64,000 nucleotides of DNA from Beijerinckia indica subsp. indica ATCC 9039. GTDB lineage: Bacteria; Pseudomonadota; Alphaproteobacteria; Rhizobiales; Beijerinckiaceae. The notes below the pieces were generated by a model. It saw only the letters and a program-made list of their open reading frames with translations, ran no database searches and had not been told where the DNA came from. Below, one piece after another: positions 8,761 through 17,227 of the stretch. The stretch spans positions 3,541,501 through 3,605,500 of the forward strand of contig NC_010581.1 of NCBI RefSeq assembly GCF_000019845.1. Reading direction: 5' to 3'. The translations under genes were made by a program, and so were the position numbers. How positions within the stretch are numbered: the first letter of the stretch is position 1; the number at the start of each line of letters is the position of its first letter.

Positions 8761-11067
8761 TCAGAAGCTGTCGGTCAGACCCATGGCAGGATCGCTCACC
8801 GAGTGGCGGCCGGTCTCGACGCGGCCGGCCAGGCGGCGTTGGAACGTGCTATCGAAATCACTGGTGACCGCGAAATCATACCAGCCGCCCGTGGTCTCCA
8901 ATTTCCAGTACAATGCGACTGGCCGGTGGGCAGGAACCGTGAGGTCCCACGAAGTGCCACGGCTGGGGAACGGACCCGCCTTGGGCTCGGAAAAGGCAAT
9001 CAGCGGCCTGTAGATCTTGTTGGACTTCACCGTGAAGCGCACGGCGCCCGTGCCATCATTGCGCAATTGCAGGATCAGACCACCGCCCTGAGCATCATAG
9101 CTCACGCCGATCTCGGGGTTCGATGCATTACTCATCCGCACCCGCTGGAGGAAGCCCTTGAAATGGCGGTGGAAGCCATTGGGGCCGAGCACCCACAGGT
9201 CGTACAGGCCATTGTTTGCGTCAGGCACTGTCCATTCATCCTCCAGCACCTTACCCGGCTCGACCGCATAGCGCCGCGGTATCTGGTCAAGGTGCAGGTT
9301 GTCATAGACGTGAAACACGGCGCCGGCATAGCCGGAATTCGCGAACACCAGCTTGACCGTGCCCTTGCCGGCCTCGACATACGCTGTGGCCTGTAGTTCG
9401 TAGGGCAAGGCGCGCGAGGGTCGCACGCCAGTGGCCTGCGCCGGCACAATGGCGTCAGTCGGCGGCGTGATCTTCGGGAGCGCCTGCTGGTTGGCGGTCA
9501 GCGTATCGGCCTCGCTCTTGGTCTTGCGCCCAGCCAATGTTGGTAGACGCTCGGTATTGGGGAAGGCGAAGTTGAAAGCGCTGGTGAGGTCACCGCAGAT
9601 GGCGCGGCGATATTTGCTGATCTGCTCTTCAACCACACCGAAGCGCTTTTCCAGGAACAAAAGCGTCGAGGTGTGATCGAACACCTGCGAATTGACCCAG
9701 CCACCGCGGCTCCAAGGTGAGACCACCCACATCGGCACGCGCGGGCCGGGGCCGTAGGGCCGGCCGTCGCTCGCGGGCTGGTTCGTGGTCGCGGGCTTAT
9801 AGTTATGGTACTCGACAGCCAGATCGCTGTCGCTCAGCGTGGTCTTGCCAGCCGCGCTTCCATCAGGATTGATCGATGGCACCGCCGGTGACGGCAGGTG
9901 GTCGAAGAAGCCGTCATTCTCGTCGAAGTTGATGAGAAGGACGGTCTTGCTCCAGACGTCCGGGTTGGCCGTCAGCGCGTCCAGGACCTCCTGCATGTAC
10001 CATCCACCCTTCGCAGGGCTCGACGGTCCGGGGTGCTCGCTGTAGGCGGACGGCGGAATGATCCACGACACCGCAGGCAGAGTGTCATTCGCGATATCAT
10101 CACGGAGCGTTTCCAGAAAGCCATACGGCATGGTGTTGCCGAAGCCCTTGGCCAGCGGGCTGAGCTTGTCGTCGATAGCCGGGTCGTAGAATGGACCCGC
10201 GAGGTTGACCGGCTGCGTGATGTCCGTCGAGGGGACAAAGACCGGCCGGCGCTCCGGAGGCATCTGCTCGATGGCGGCACGCCAGTGGCGGAAGCTCATC
10301 ATTTCGTTGCAGCCGAAATTGTCGATCAGGCTCTGATAAACCTTCCAGCTCACACCAGCCTTCTCCAGCCGGTCGGCATAGGTGGTCCAGGTCCAGCCCT
10401 CGGAGGACGGGCCAATGTCATTCCCGCCGTTGAACTGGTTGTTCAGAGTCGCCACTGCGACACTGCTGCCATCAATTGGGCTGATACCGTTCGGGCCGTT
10501 GGTACCACTCCAGTAGAACAGCCGGTTCGCGATGGTGCCTGTATGCATCCCGCAATGATAGTGATCGCACAGCGTGAAGGCCTCGGCCAGAGCGCGTTGG
10601 AACGGTACTTCCGCAGTGTCATAATAGCCCATCGAGAGCTGATTCTTGGCATCCGGCCATTTGTACATGCGGCCGTGATCCCACGCCGCTTGCGCATCAG
10701 ACCAGGTGTGGGGCGTGCCACCGGCTCGCTGCGCATTGCCCTTGGTCTCATCGAGGTGATAGGGCGTGAAGGTGCTGGGCGGCGTTGTCTTGGTATAGGT
10801 TTGGTAGAATATGTTCTTGCCGTTAGGCGTTGGAATCGCGAAACGGTCACCGTAACCGCGCACGCCCTTGAAAGTGCCGAAATAGCCGTCAAAGGAGCGA
10901 TTTTCCATCATCAGCAGCACCACGTGCTTGACATCTTTGATGCTGCCGGTCTCCGAGAAGGCGGGAATGGCCAGCGCACGGCGGATGCTGGGTGGAAAGG
11001 CTGCCAGCGTGGCGGCGGCAATGCCGCCGGTGGCGGAGCCTTTCAGGAATTCGCGGCGAGAGTTCAT
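8761..11067 (-). CDS. Tat-exported phosphocholine-type phospholipase C
   Basis: A 768-residue phosphoesterase of the bacterial phospholipase C/acid phosphatase superfamily (PlcN/PlcH type), releasing phosphorylated head groups from phospholipids outside the cytoplasm. The N-terminus MNSRREFLKGSATGGIAAA is a twin-arginine signal. The catalytic block HVVLLMMENRSFDGYFGTF follows at about residues 47-65, with LINFDENDGFFDHLP further on. Two C-terminal DUF756-like repeats fill roughly residues 575-765. The start at 11067 gives the Tat signal directly at the N-terminus; the frame is open to 11121. It stands alone, with non-coding DNA on both sides. Substrate preference (phosphatidylcholine or other lipids) is inference. 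Confidence 0.92.
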   Translation of the reverse strand: MNSRREFLKGSATGGIAAATLAAFPPSIRRALAIPAFSETGSIKDVKHVVLLMMENRSFDGYFGTFKGVRGYGDRFAIPTPNGKNIFYQTYTKTTPPSTFTPYHLDETKGNAQRAGGTPHTWSDAQAAWDHGRMYKWPDAKNQLSMGYYDTAEVPFQRALAEAFTLCDHYHCGMHTGTIANRLFYWSGTNGPNGISPIDGSSVAVATLNNQFNGGNDIGPSSEGWTWTTYADRLEKAGVSWKVYQSLIDNFGCNEMMSFRHWRAAIEQMPPERRPVFVPSTDITQPVNLAGPFYDPAIDDKLSPLAKGFGNTMPYGFLETLRDDIANDTLPAVSWIIPPSAYSEHPGPSSPAKGGWYMQEVLDALTANPDVWSKTVLLINFDENDGFFDHLPSPAVPSINPDGSAAGKTTLSDSDLAVEYHNYKPATTNQPASDGRPYGPGPRVPMWVVSPWSRGGWVNSQVFDHTSTLLFLEKRFGVVEEQISKYRRAICGDLTSAFNFAFPNTERLPTLAGRKTKSEADTLTANQQALPKITPPTDAIVPAQATGVRPSRALPYELQATAYVEAGKGTVKLVFANSGYAGAVFHVYDNLHLDQIPRRYAVEPGKVLEDEWTVPDANNGLYDLWVLGPNGFHRHFKGFLQRVRMSNASNPEIGVSYDAQGGGLILQLRNDGTGAVRFTVKSNKIYRPLIAFSEPKAGPFPSRGTSWDLTVPAHRPVALYWKLETTGGWYDFAVTSDFDSTFQRRLAGRVETGRHSVSDPAMGLTDSF

Positions 11068-12194
11068 TAGAAGGGTCGACCTTTTTTTAAGACAAGAGGA
11101 TAGATGAGGGGCGCAGCTCACGCTGCGCGCACGGAAGGTCCGCGCACGGGAAAGGGTGGGGAAAAGGTGAAGTCCGGGAGCGTATGCGAGCCGTCAGCCC
11201 GAACGCGTCGCGCTGGCGCTGGGCGGCCCCGATCCGTTTGATAGAGGCGATGGCGCAATTGCTCGCACCACAGAAGCAGCAACGATCCTCATGGATTTGT
11301 TTACCCGGAATACTCTTGATGGAGGCTCACCCACAGACAGTGAGCGTGAATCGCCTCTCGAATAGCTTGAGCTTAAGTAGATAAGATGACAGCCGGATAA
11401 ATGTTGCCCACCTGCCCAAGGTGCCAACTTTGATGGTTTGGATCAGCCCGAGGTCCGCGTCCGTTGCCGCAAAGCCGGCACGATCAAGCGAGCATGGGTA
11501 ATGAGGATTTTCCGGCCCAAAGCCGGGATTGGGAAATCAGCGCTATGCAATGGCCTGCGGAGGACACAGTTTTCGGCGGGCAACAATCGAACTTGGCCGG
11601 TAGCGCTTGACAGGATGGAGAATGCCGAATGCTGTCGCATTGGCAGGCAGGCAGAGAACAATGAAAAAGAAAATGATAATGATAACTATGTCTGTGCTAC
11701 CGCTCTCCTTTCCGAGACGGCACGCCGGTCCCGGGCAAGCTCTTTCGCTTCTTGCCAGAGCGTGTTTCCGGAAATGTCCCGGCAGGATTCAGGAGATTTG
11801 ACGCGTTCAGCATGAGACGCAGAGAATCACCGGTCATAGGCCTGACCGATGCCAATGATATCAAACGATGACCGATGTCATTTGACCATCGGTCAGTTCG
11901 GACATGGCAATGAAGATCAATGGAAAATCGGCTTTGATGAAGGGAGCATCAAGTGGCTCGTGTGCAGTTCGCCACCGCCCTCATTAACACTGCGCGTCAC
12001 GAAATGCACATTGACGATCGTAAGCAGTTACAGTTTGCGCATCGCGGACAATATTCTTCGTATACTATCCACCATGAGGTCGATAAGTCTTACGGCAGTC
12101 GAGCCAATCCATGACGATGGGGCCCCGCAATGGCTGCAAGGCATCAAGGCCCGCTTTGATCACCTCTGCTGGGTCAACCTTCGTGCGGCGACCA
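11068..12194. other. 1.1-kb intergenic region with operator-like repeats and a possible gene remnant
   Basis: No intact gene is recognisable between the phospholipase start and the nth stop. Around 11841-11893 the word TGACCGATG occurs three times, two of them as an inverted pair. On the minus strand around 12195-12100 a stretch reading KVDPAEVIKAGLDAL resembles the end of a short-chain dehydrogenase, so decayed coding DNA is possible. Confidence 0.4.
11841..11893. promoter_or_regulatory. TetR-operator-like inverted repeat
   Basis: TGACCGATG at 11867-11875 and CATCGGTCA at 11885-11893 form perfect 9-base arms with a 9-base spacer. A third, direct copy of TGACCGATG lies at 11841-11849. The pattern resembles operators of TetR-family repressors, but no regulator gene is adjacent. 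Function is inference. Confidence 0.4.
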
Positions 12195-12998
12195 TCAAAC
12201 CCGCTTTTCCGGCGAATGGCATAGATCGGAGATAATGCAGCGTTCGCATTCCGGCCGCCGAGCCTTGCAGACATGGCGTCCATGCAAGATCAGCCAGACG
12301 TGGGCATGGAGTTTATATTCGGGCGGGACGATCTTCTCGAGTCCCTGTTCGACGGCAAGCGGGGTTTTGCCGATCGCAAGCGGAATCCGGTTCGAGACGC
12401 GAAAAATATGCGTATCCACCGCGATGGTGGGCTCACCGAAGGCAATATTCAACACCACATTAGCAGTTTTACGGCCAACGCCCGCAAGACTTTGCAGGGC
12501 TTCGCGGTCATGCGGCACTTGGCCGCCGTAATTCTCGATCAAGTTTGCGCATAAAGCCATGATATTCTTGGCTTTGGCTTGGTAGAGACCGATCGTCTTG
12601 ATCATATCGCGCAGTTTATCCTCACCGAGAGCCAGCATTTTTTCGGGGCTGTCGGCTATGGCGAAAAGCGCTTTCGTCGCTTTATTGACACCGGCATCCG
12701 TCGCCTGCGCGGAAAGCACGACGGCGATGAGAAAGGTGAAATCATTGACGGAATAAAGTTCGCCCTCCGGATGAGGGTCCGCGGCGGCAAAGCGCCGGAA
12801 AATTTCGGCCACTTCCGCGAGGTCCGGCAATTTCGCCTTCGCCTTACGGGTTTTAGCCGAAGCGCGAATTTTGGTTTCACGGATCTTCGCGGCGCCGATC
12901 GGAGTCAGCGCGGCCTCCGGCGGCACGGAGACAGGCGTCTGAGGCTCCTTCATATCGACTGAAGCCTCTGAAGACTGGAACTGCTTTTTCCTTGCCAT
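12195..12998 (-). CDS. nth: Endonuclease III
   Basis: DNA glycosylase/AP lyase for oxidised pyrimidines in base-excision repair. The helix-hairpin-helix LAGVGRKTANVVLN carries the catalytic Lys, and VDTHIFRV the catalytic Asp. The C-terminal [4Fe-4S] loop is complete (CKARRPECERCIISDLC, spacing C-x6-C-x2-C-x5-C). The core is preceded by about 55 basic residues (MARKKQFQS..., KTRKAKAKL), longer than E. coli Nth; an internal Met at residue 16 is an alternative start. Divergent from the DUF2244 gene, with repeat B between them. Confidence 0.95.
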   Translation of the reverse strand: MARKKQFQSSEASVDMKEPQTPVSVPPEAALTPIGAAKIRETKIRASAKTRKAKAKLPDLAEVAEIFRRFAAADPHPEGELYSVNDFTFLIAVVLSAQATDAGVNKATKALFAIADSPEKMLALGEDKLRDMIKTIGLYQAKAKNIMALCANLIENYGGQVPHDREALQSLAGVGRKTANVVLNIAFGEPTIAVDTHIFRVSNRIPLAIGKTPLAVEQGLEKIVPPEYKLHAHVWLILHGRHVCKARRPECERCIISDLCHSPEKRV

Positions 12999-13002
12999 GC
13001 CC

Positions 13003-13123
13003 GTTATACCAAGAGTTGCAAATTGCGAAGAGCTGCCCTTGGTTCCTTCTCAAATTTTCGCTTTTTCAAAGGCATAGCGGAAATTTGAGAGTGTTCCAAC
13101 GGTCATTTATCATGATTGTTGGG
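13003..13123 (-). repeat. Repeat B, copy 1
   Basis: About 120 bases, matching the element at 26651-26767 in inverted orientation. Read on the minus strand it has CCAAC and GTTGG arms around a CATGAT core, then a TCAAATTT...AAAATTTGA arm pair containing TTTGAAAAAGCG, then GAAGGAACC and a terminal hairpin ending GGTATAA. The last hairpin is more degenerate here than in copy 2. It fills the divergent nth/DUF2244 spacer. Confidence 0.85.
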
Positions 13124-13163
13124 ATCATATGTGCGAAAAAGGGTGCAGAGAAGGGGGTCGTCA

Positions 13164-13712
13164 ATGTCCCTTGAGGATCATCGAGCCAATAATCAAACGA
13201 ATGAGTCCGAGATTTGCGCCACGATCGACCCATCGGAGCCGAAGCTGTTTTCGGCCCGGCTGTTTCCGCATCGCTCGCTGACCAGGCGCCATTTCCATCT
13301 GCTTTTGATGGTGTTTTCCGGCGCCAGTTTCATTTCGAGTCTCCCCTTCATCTTTTTCGGCGCCTGGCCGGTCGCCGGCTTCATGGGGCTCGATATTCTT
13401 TTGTTCTTTCTGGCCTTTCGAGCGAATTTCAAGGCCGCGCGCGCCTATGAGGACGTCTGCCTCACGCCATTCGAATTGCTGATCGCCAAAGTCTCCGTCA
13501 AGGGACAACGGTCCGAATGGCGTTTCAATCCGGCCTGGGTCCGGCTCGACCGCGAGGAGCATGAGGAATTCGGCACGCAGCGGCTGGCGCTTGTCTCGCA
13601 CGGTCGCCGGCTGGAAATTGCGGGTTTTCTCGGACCCGATGAAAAAGCGGCCTTCGCCGGCCGGTTTTCGCGCGCGCTCGCCGAGGCGAAAAGGGGACCA
13701 CGCTTTTCTTAA
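13164..13712 (+). CDS. DUF2244 membrane protein
   Basis: A 182-residue inner-membrane protein. The motif SLTRRHFHLLLM and two hydrophobic segments (about residues 46-65 and 70-87) are typical of DUF2244. The cytoplasmic C-terminal half contains EWRFNPAWVRL and GRRLEIAGFLGPDEKAAFA. The start at 13164 follows AAGGGGG closely; the 16 codons upstream read into repeat B. It sits beside nth, an arrangement I recall in related genomes. Function unknown. Confidence 0.85.
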   Translation: MSLEDHRANNQTNESEICATIDPSEPKLFSARLFPHRSLTRRHFHLLLMVFSGASFISSLPFIFFGAWPVAGFMGLDILLFFLAFRANFKAARAYEDVCLTPFELLIAKVSVKGQRSEWRFNPAWVRLDREEHEEFGTQRLALVSHGRRLEIAGFLGPDEKAAFAGRFSRALAEAKRGPRFS

Positions 13713-13748
13713 GAAAAAGAAGGGGCCGACCCGCAGGCCGCGCCCCTT
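13711..13748 (-). terminator. Terminator between DUF2244 and the small secreted gene
   Basis: AAGGGGC at 13720 pairs with GCCCCTT at 13742. Read on the minus strand it is followed by a U-rich tail (TTCTTTTTCTT), so it best serves the minus-strand gene ending at 13818. Confidence 0.6.
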
Positions 13749-13763
13749 GAATGTCACGGATTT

Positions 13764-13808
13764 CGAAAATTCCCGGATCGGATTGGGACCCCGATCCCGG
13801 AATTTTCG
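13764..13808. other. 18-bp-stem hairpin just past a stop codon
   Basis: CGAAAATTCCCGGATCGG and CCGATCCCGGAATTTTCG form an 18-base stem with one mismatch and a nine-base loop. It starts ten bases after the stop of the small secreted gene on the minus strand and has no long T-tail. Confidence 0.75.
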
Positions 13809-13817
13809 CCGATCCGA

Positions 13818-14084
13818 TCAGTTGGAAACATTGCCCGGACCTTCGGGGAAGGCGGGAGTTGCGCCATCTCCGAGGCGTCCGCGCGTACCCGAGCAATGAT
13901 AACGATGCGAGGCATCGCAACCGAAGGAGTAAGCGGTGGCGCCCTGATCCGGAACCAGCGCAGTATAGGCCCGCAACGGCTTATCCTGGGCAAGAACGGG
14001 AGAGAGGGAAGCGATGAAAAGCGAAGCCGCCAGTACGACGTGGCTCCGCTTTATGAAGCCGAACGTGGGAGTTGACATGGACAT
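13818..14084 (-). CDS. Small secreted protein with one cysteine pair, function unknown
   Basis: An 88-residue product with a clear Sec signal: basic N-region (FIKRSH), hydrophobic core (VVLAASLFIASLS) and cleavage after PVLAQ. The mature part is about 56 residues with two cysteines in CDASHRYHC, likely a disulfide, and a Gly-rich tail. AGAGGC six bases before the ATG at 14084 supports this start; an ATG at 14078 is possible. I do not recognise a family. Followed by two hairpins. Confidence 0.7.
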   Translation of the reverse strand: MSMSTPTFGFIKRSHVVLAASLFIASLSPVLAQDKPLRAYTALVPDQGATAYSFGCDASHRYHCSGTRGRLGDGATPAFPEGPGNVSN

Positions 14085-14284
14085 ATCTGCCTCTGCGTGG
14101 GAGTTGCAAAGCAAGGCAAATATAAGGAAATTGTGCAGCGCAAAACAGTATAAAGAATTTTATTCTCTTTCTTAGCCCTGAAAAGACAGCATTTTCTCCA
14201 AGTAAAATAGCCGTGACCAGGCGAACACGCTGCTCTTTATCGGATCGATTGAGCGTTTGCGAAGGCAAGGTTACAAAAGCAAAG

Positions 14285-15406
14285 TTACAAGGGCTGATAG
14301 CGGCGGTGACAGCGACGGCCGAGATTGCTCAGGATTTCATAGCCGCTGACATTCGCCATGGCCGCGAAATCGTCGATCGTGACCGTCTTGCCCAGTAATT
14401 CGACCATTTCACCACGTTCGAGATAAGTCGCATCGGAGACGTCGATCACGCTGTAATCCATGGCAATGTCGCTCACATAAGGGCAGAGCGTGCCCTGGAT
14501 CAGAGCCTTGCCACCGACATGTTTTTCATTATCGGTGAGCCCGGAGGGAATGCCGTCCGCAAGTCCCGCTGCCACCATGATGACACGGCGCGGCCCCCGC
14601 GCCTTCCATAGGCGCTCTACGCCGACGCTATGGCCGGGCTCCAGCACCCGGACCTGGATGATATGCGCATCGAGCCGAACGACAGGTCGCATGGGATTGG
14701 GGCGGCCCGGCACCGGGTTACCGCCATAAAGCGCATAGCCCGGCCGCACGAGATCATAGAGCGGTGGATTATTGTCGAGAAAGATCGCCGCCGAATTGGC
14801 GAGCGATGCGGGCACACCCGGATAGCGCGCACGGATCTTGTCGAACGCCTCGATCTGGCGGTCCGCGATACTGTCGTCGGCGGTCACGAGCTGGCTCAAG
14901 AGCAAGGTGACGTCGAACAGGGGCGAAAGATGATCGACGCGCTCAAGATCATAGAGCTTCAGACCGAGCTGGTTGACACCCGTATCGATCCGCAATCCCG
15001 CCTTCAAAAGGGAACCATCAGGCGCTCTTTTATGCGACGTCGCGCAATATTGTCCCCAGTCCTCAACTTCCGGCACGGAATTGAGAACGGGACGCAAATT
15101 ATGCGCGGCGAATGTATATTCCTGCGCCGGCCTGACACCATTCAGGACATAGATAATGGCCTCCGGAGCAAGCGCCCGCACCTCGGCGCCCTCAAAGGCA
15201 TGGGCAACGAAAAAAGTCCTGCAGCCGGCCTCGTAGAGGGCCTTGACTACGGGATGAAGGCCGAGACCATAGGCATCAGCCTTGACGACCGCTCCGCATT
15301 CCGTGCCGGATACCGCCTGGAGCGTCTGCCAATTGGCGACGATGGCGGCAAGATCGATGGTCAGAATAGCGCCCGCGCCCCGCAGGCTGATCTCTTTCTG
15401 GTCCAT
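14285..15406 (-). CDS. alr: Alanine racemase family protein with altered active site
   Basis: A fold-type III PLP enzyme of 373 residues; the family makes D-alanine for peptidoglycan. The PLP lysine is in VVKADAYGLG (Lys42), the pyridine-contacting Arg in VRPGYALYGG (Arg221), and the C-terminal domain has SDIAMDYSVIDV and VTIDDFAAM. Two usually invariant residues differ. The racemase tyrosine of GYADG (Tyr265 in the Geobacillus enzyme) is leucine here (GLADG, Leu282), and the Arg of the D-T-G-M-x-R-L-G motif is Gln146 (DTGVNQLG). It may have weak activity or act on another amino acid. The start at 15406 lacks a strong ribosome site; the frame is open to 15508. Confidence 0.85.
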   Translation of the reverse strand: MDQKEISLRGAGAILTIDLAAIVANWQTLQAVSGTECGAVVKADAYGLGLHPVVKALYEAGCRTFFVAHAFEGAEVRALAPEAIIYVLNGVRPAQEYTFAAHNLRPVLNSVPEVEDWGQYCATSHKRAPDGSLLKAGLRIDTGVNQLGLKLYDLERVDHLSPLFDVTLLLSQLVTADDSIADRQIEAFDKIRARYPGVPASLANSAAIFLDNNPPLYDLVRPGYALYGGNPVPGRPNPMRPVVRLDAHIIQVRVLEPGHSVGVERLWKARGPRRVIMVAAGLADGIPSGLTDNEKHVGGKALIQGTLCPYVSDIAMDYSVIDVSDATYLERGEMVELLGKTVTIDDFAAMANVSGYEILSNLGRRCHRRYQPL

Positions 15407-15574
15407 GAAGTCGGGAAATCCGTAATATGGCTGTAAAAGGGCCCGCTCGCGCGAGGCTGTTCTTTTACGCAAATTCCGTGCAGCTGGGCAATGGCACGGA
15501 GTCAGCACGGCGGTACGGACCGGGATCTCACCGGGCGATTACTGTTCTCTCCAGCACCTGTTCTTTCGAGGCGC

Positions 15575-16006
15575 CTATTCCTTGCGGGTCCATTCATCCG
15601 GCGACAATTCAATCGTCTGCGGATTATGGCGCGGACCGCGTGATGTCCCGAATTTACCGGTTTGCAGGCGATCCATCACAAAGGAACGGATCGTCGGGGC
15701 GATCAAGGCAAGGCCGACGAGGTCGGAGACAAAGCCCGGCAGGATCAGCAAAAGCGATCCGAGCGCAGCCAGCGACCCATCGAACAGAGCCTCGCGCGAG
15801 AAATTCTCCCGCGCGCTCCACTTGTCCCGTAGCCCCAGGGTCGCGGCGAGACCGACACGGCGCAACACCACCAGTCCAACAAGACTGGTCAAGAGCCCGA
15901 ACAGAATAGCGCCACTCAAGCCAGCGACATGGACGACGATAGCAAATACCGCGATCTCCGTGCCGAGCCAGACCAGAAGAAACAGAAACAAAGGGTTAAA
16001 ACGCAT
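15575..16006 (-). CDS. fxsA: FxsA family membrane protein
   Basis: A 143-residue inner-membrane protein with hydrophobic segments at about residues 4-22, 26-48 and 75-100, the usual FxsA layout. In E. coli FxsA relieves exclusion of phage T7 by F plasmid PifA; its normal cellular role is not known. The start at ATG 16006 (MRFNPLFLF) places the first membrane segment at the N-terminus as in homologues. Divergent from the Tim44-like gene. Confidence 0.88.
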   Translation of the reverse strand: MRFNPLFLFLLVWLGTEIAVFAIVVHVAGLSGAILFGLLTSLVGLVVLRRVGLAATLGLRDKWSARENFSREALFDGSLAALGSLLLILPGFVSDLVGLALIAPTIRSFVMDRLQTGKFGTSRGPRHNPQTIELSPDEWTRKE

Positions 16007-16318
16007 TGTGTGCGACCAAGGATAGGGCATCCAGCGGGCTGGATATTCGGCGTCGTCGTCCAAATATGATGAGCCAAGGGCCTTCGCGCAATATGTCGCT
16101 TGGAGATCCCGGTTGTTCGGAAATCGCTTGGCGTTGCAACCAAGGCTCCTATTCCCGCGCGGGCGTAAAACGGTCTATATCTTTTACTCTTTCGAATGGC
16201 AGTGGGTGGCCCTTCCGGCCGGCCCCTGACCAATTCCCCTTACCAGTCCCCCTTGCCAATCCCTTCGAGAGATTTTTCCAGGCGGCAACGGGTTTCGACC
16301 AAGATTTCAGGCGAGCCG
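16007..16318. other. Divergent promoter region between fxsA and the Tim44-like gene
   Basis: About 310 bases with no convincing gene; it must hold the promoters for both directions. Confidence 0.4.
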
Positions 16319-17101
16319 ATGACGCATGAGCCACCCTTCGATATGTCGATCGTCATATTTGCGCTTCTCGCCGCTTTCCTGATCTGGAAGCTGCGTTCCG
16401 TGCTCGGCACCCGTCAGGGCAATGAAGAGCCGCGCGACAATTCCGTGCCCGGGCAATGGCCATCCCTTTTTTCACCGAAATCGCAAGATCCATCGCAAGC
16501 CAACAAGAATGGCGCACCGGGTCAACCGACTTTTCCCAATCGCCCCTCTCCAGCGGGAGCGTCGGGAGCTCCCGCCGAGGCCGGCCGGAATTGGAGCGCT
16601 TTCGTCGAGCCGAACTCACCAGCCGCCGCGGGGCTCGAAGCCATTGCCAAGGCTGATCCGGCCTTTGCCCCTGGTCCCTTCCTCGAAGGCGCGCGTCACG
16701 CTTACGAAATGATCGTGAACGCCTTTGCCGAGGGCCAGCGCAGCGCGCTCGCCAATCTGCTCGTGCGCGACGTCTATGCCGGCTTCGAGGCGGCGATCAC
16801 GGAGCGCGAAAGCCAAGGCCATAAGGTCGAATTGACCTTCGTCTCCCTGGACGCGGCCAAGATCGAGGAGGCTGCCCTTTTTCATCAGATCGCCGAAATC
16901 ACCCTGCGCTACAAGGCGAAGATGATCAAGGTGACACGCGACGCACAAGGCGCCGTGGTGGAAGGCTCACCCGATCATGTCGTGGATGTCGACGATCTTT
17001 GGACCTTCGAACGCATGATCGGCTCGCAGGATCCGAACTGGAAACTGGCGGCGACCAAAACGGGCACAATGGCAAGCGAGGCAACGGAAACCAGGGAATG
17101 A
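16319..17101 (+). CDS. Tim44-like domain protein, membrane-anchored
   Basis: A 260-residue protein with one N-terminal membrane segment (MSIVIFALLAAFLIWKLRSV), a Pro/Ser/Gly-rich linker (about residues 35-105) and a C-terminal Tim44/Tim44-like fold (about 120-255; ALANLLVRDVYAGFE, VVDVDDLWTFER). The domain is that of mitochondrial Tim44; bacterial versions (TimA) sit at the inner membrane with unknown function. AGGCGAG before ATG 16319 supports the start. First of a run with mltA, smr, an XRE regulator and a metallopeptidase. Confidence 0.88.
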   Translation: MTHEPPFDMSIVIFALLAAFLIWKLRSVLGTRQGNEEPRDNSVPGQWPSLFSPKSQDPSQANKNGAPGQPTFPNRPSPAGASGAPAEAGRNWSAFVEPNSPAAAGLEAIAKADPAFAPGPFLEGARHAYEMIVNAFAEGQRSALANLLVRDVYAGFEAAITERESQGHKVELTFVSLDAAKIEEAALFHQIAEITLRYKAKMIKVTRDAQGAVVEGSPDHVVDVDDLWTFERMIGSQDPNWKLAATKTGTMASEATETRE

Positions 17102-17227
17102 GCGTTCCGATCAAGGTCGGTTCTGCTTTTGAATTCATTCCGATCGGTTTACACAGAACGGACCTCCTGGTTTCATGCCCGTGTGAAGCCGCTTGCCGCT
17201 CTCTAAAATGTTCCAGATCATCGCACC

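Noticed and set aside
9898..11070. A 390-codon plus-strand open frame
   Set aside because: Antisense to the phospholipase C gene; no recognisable protein.
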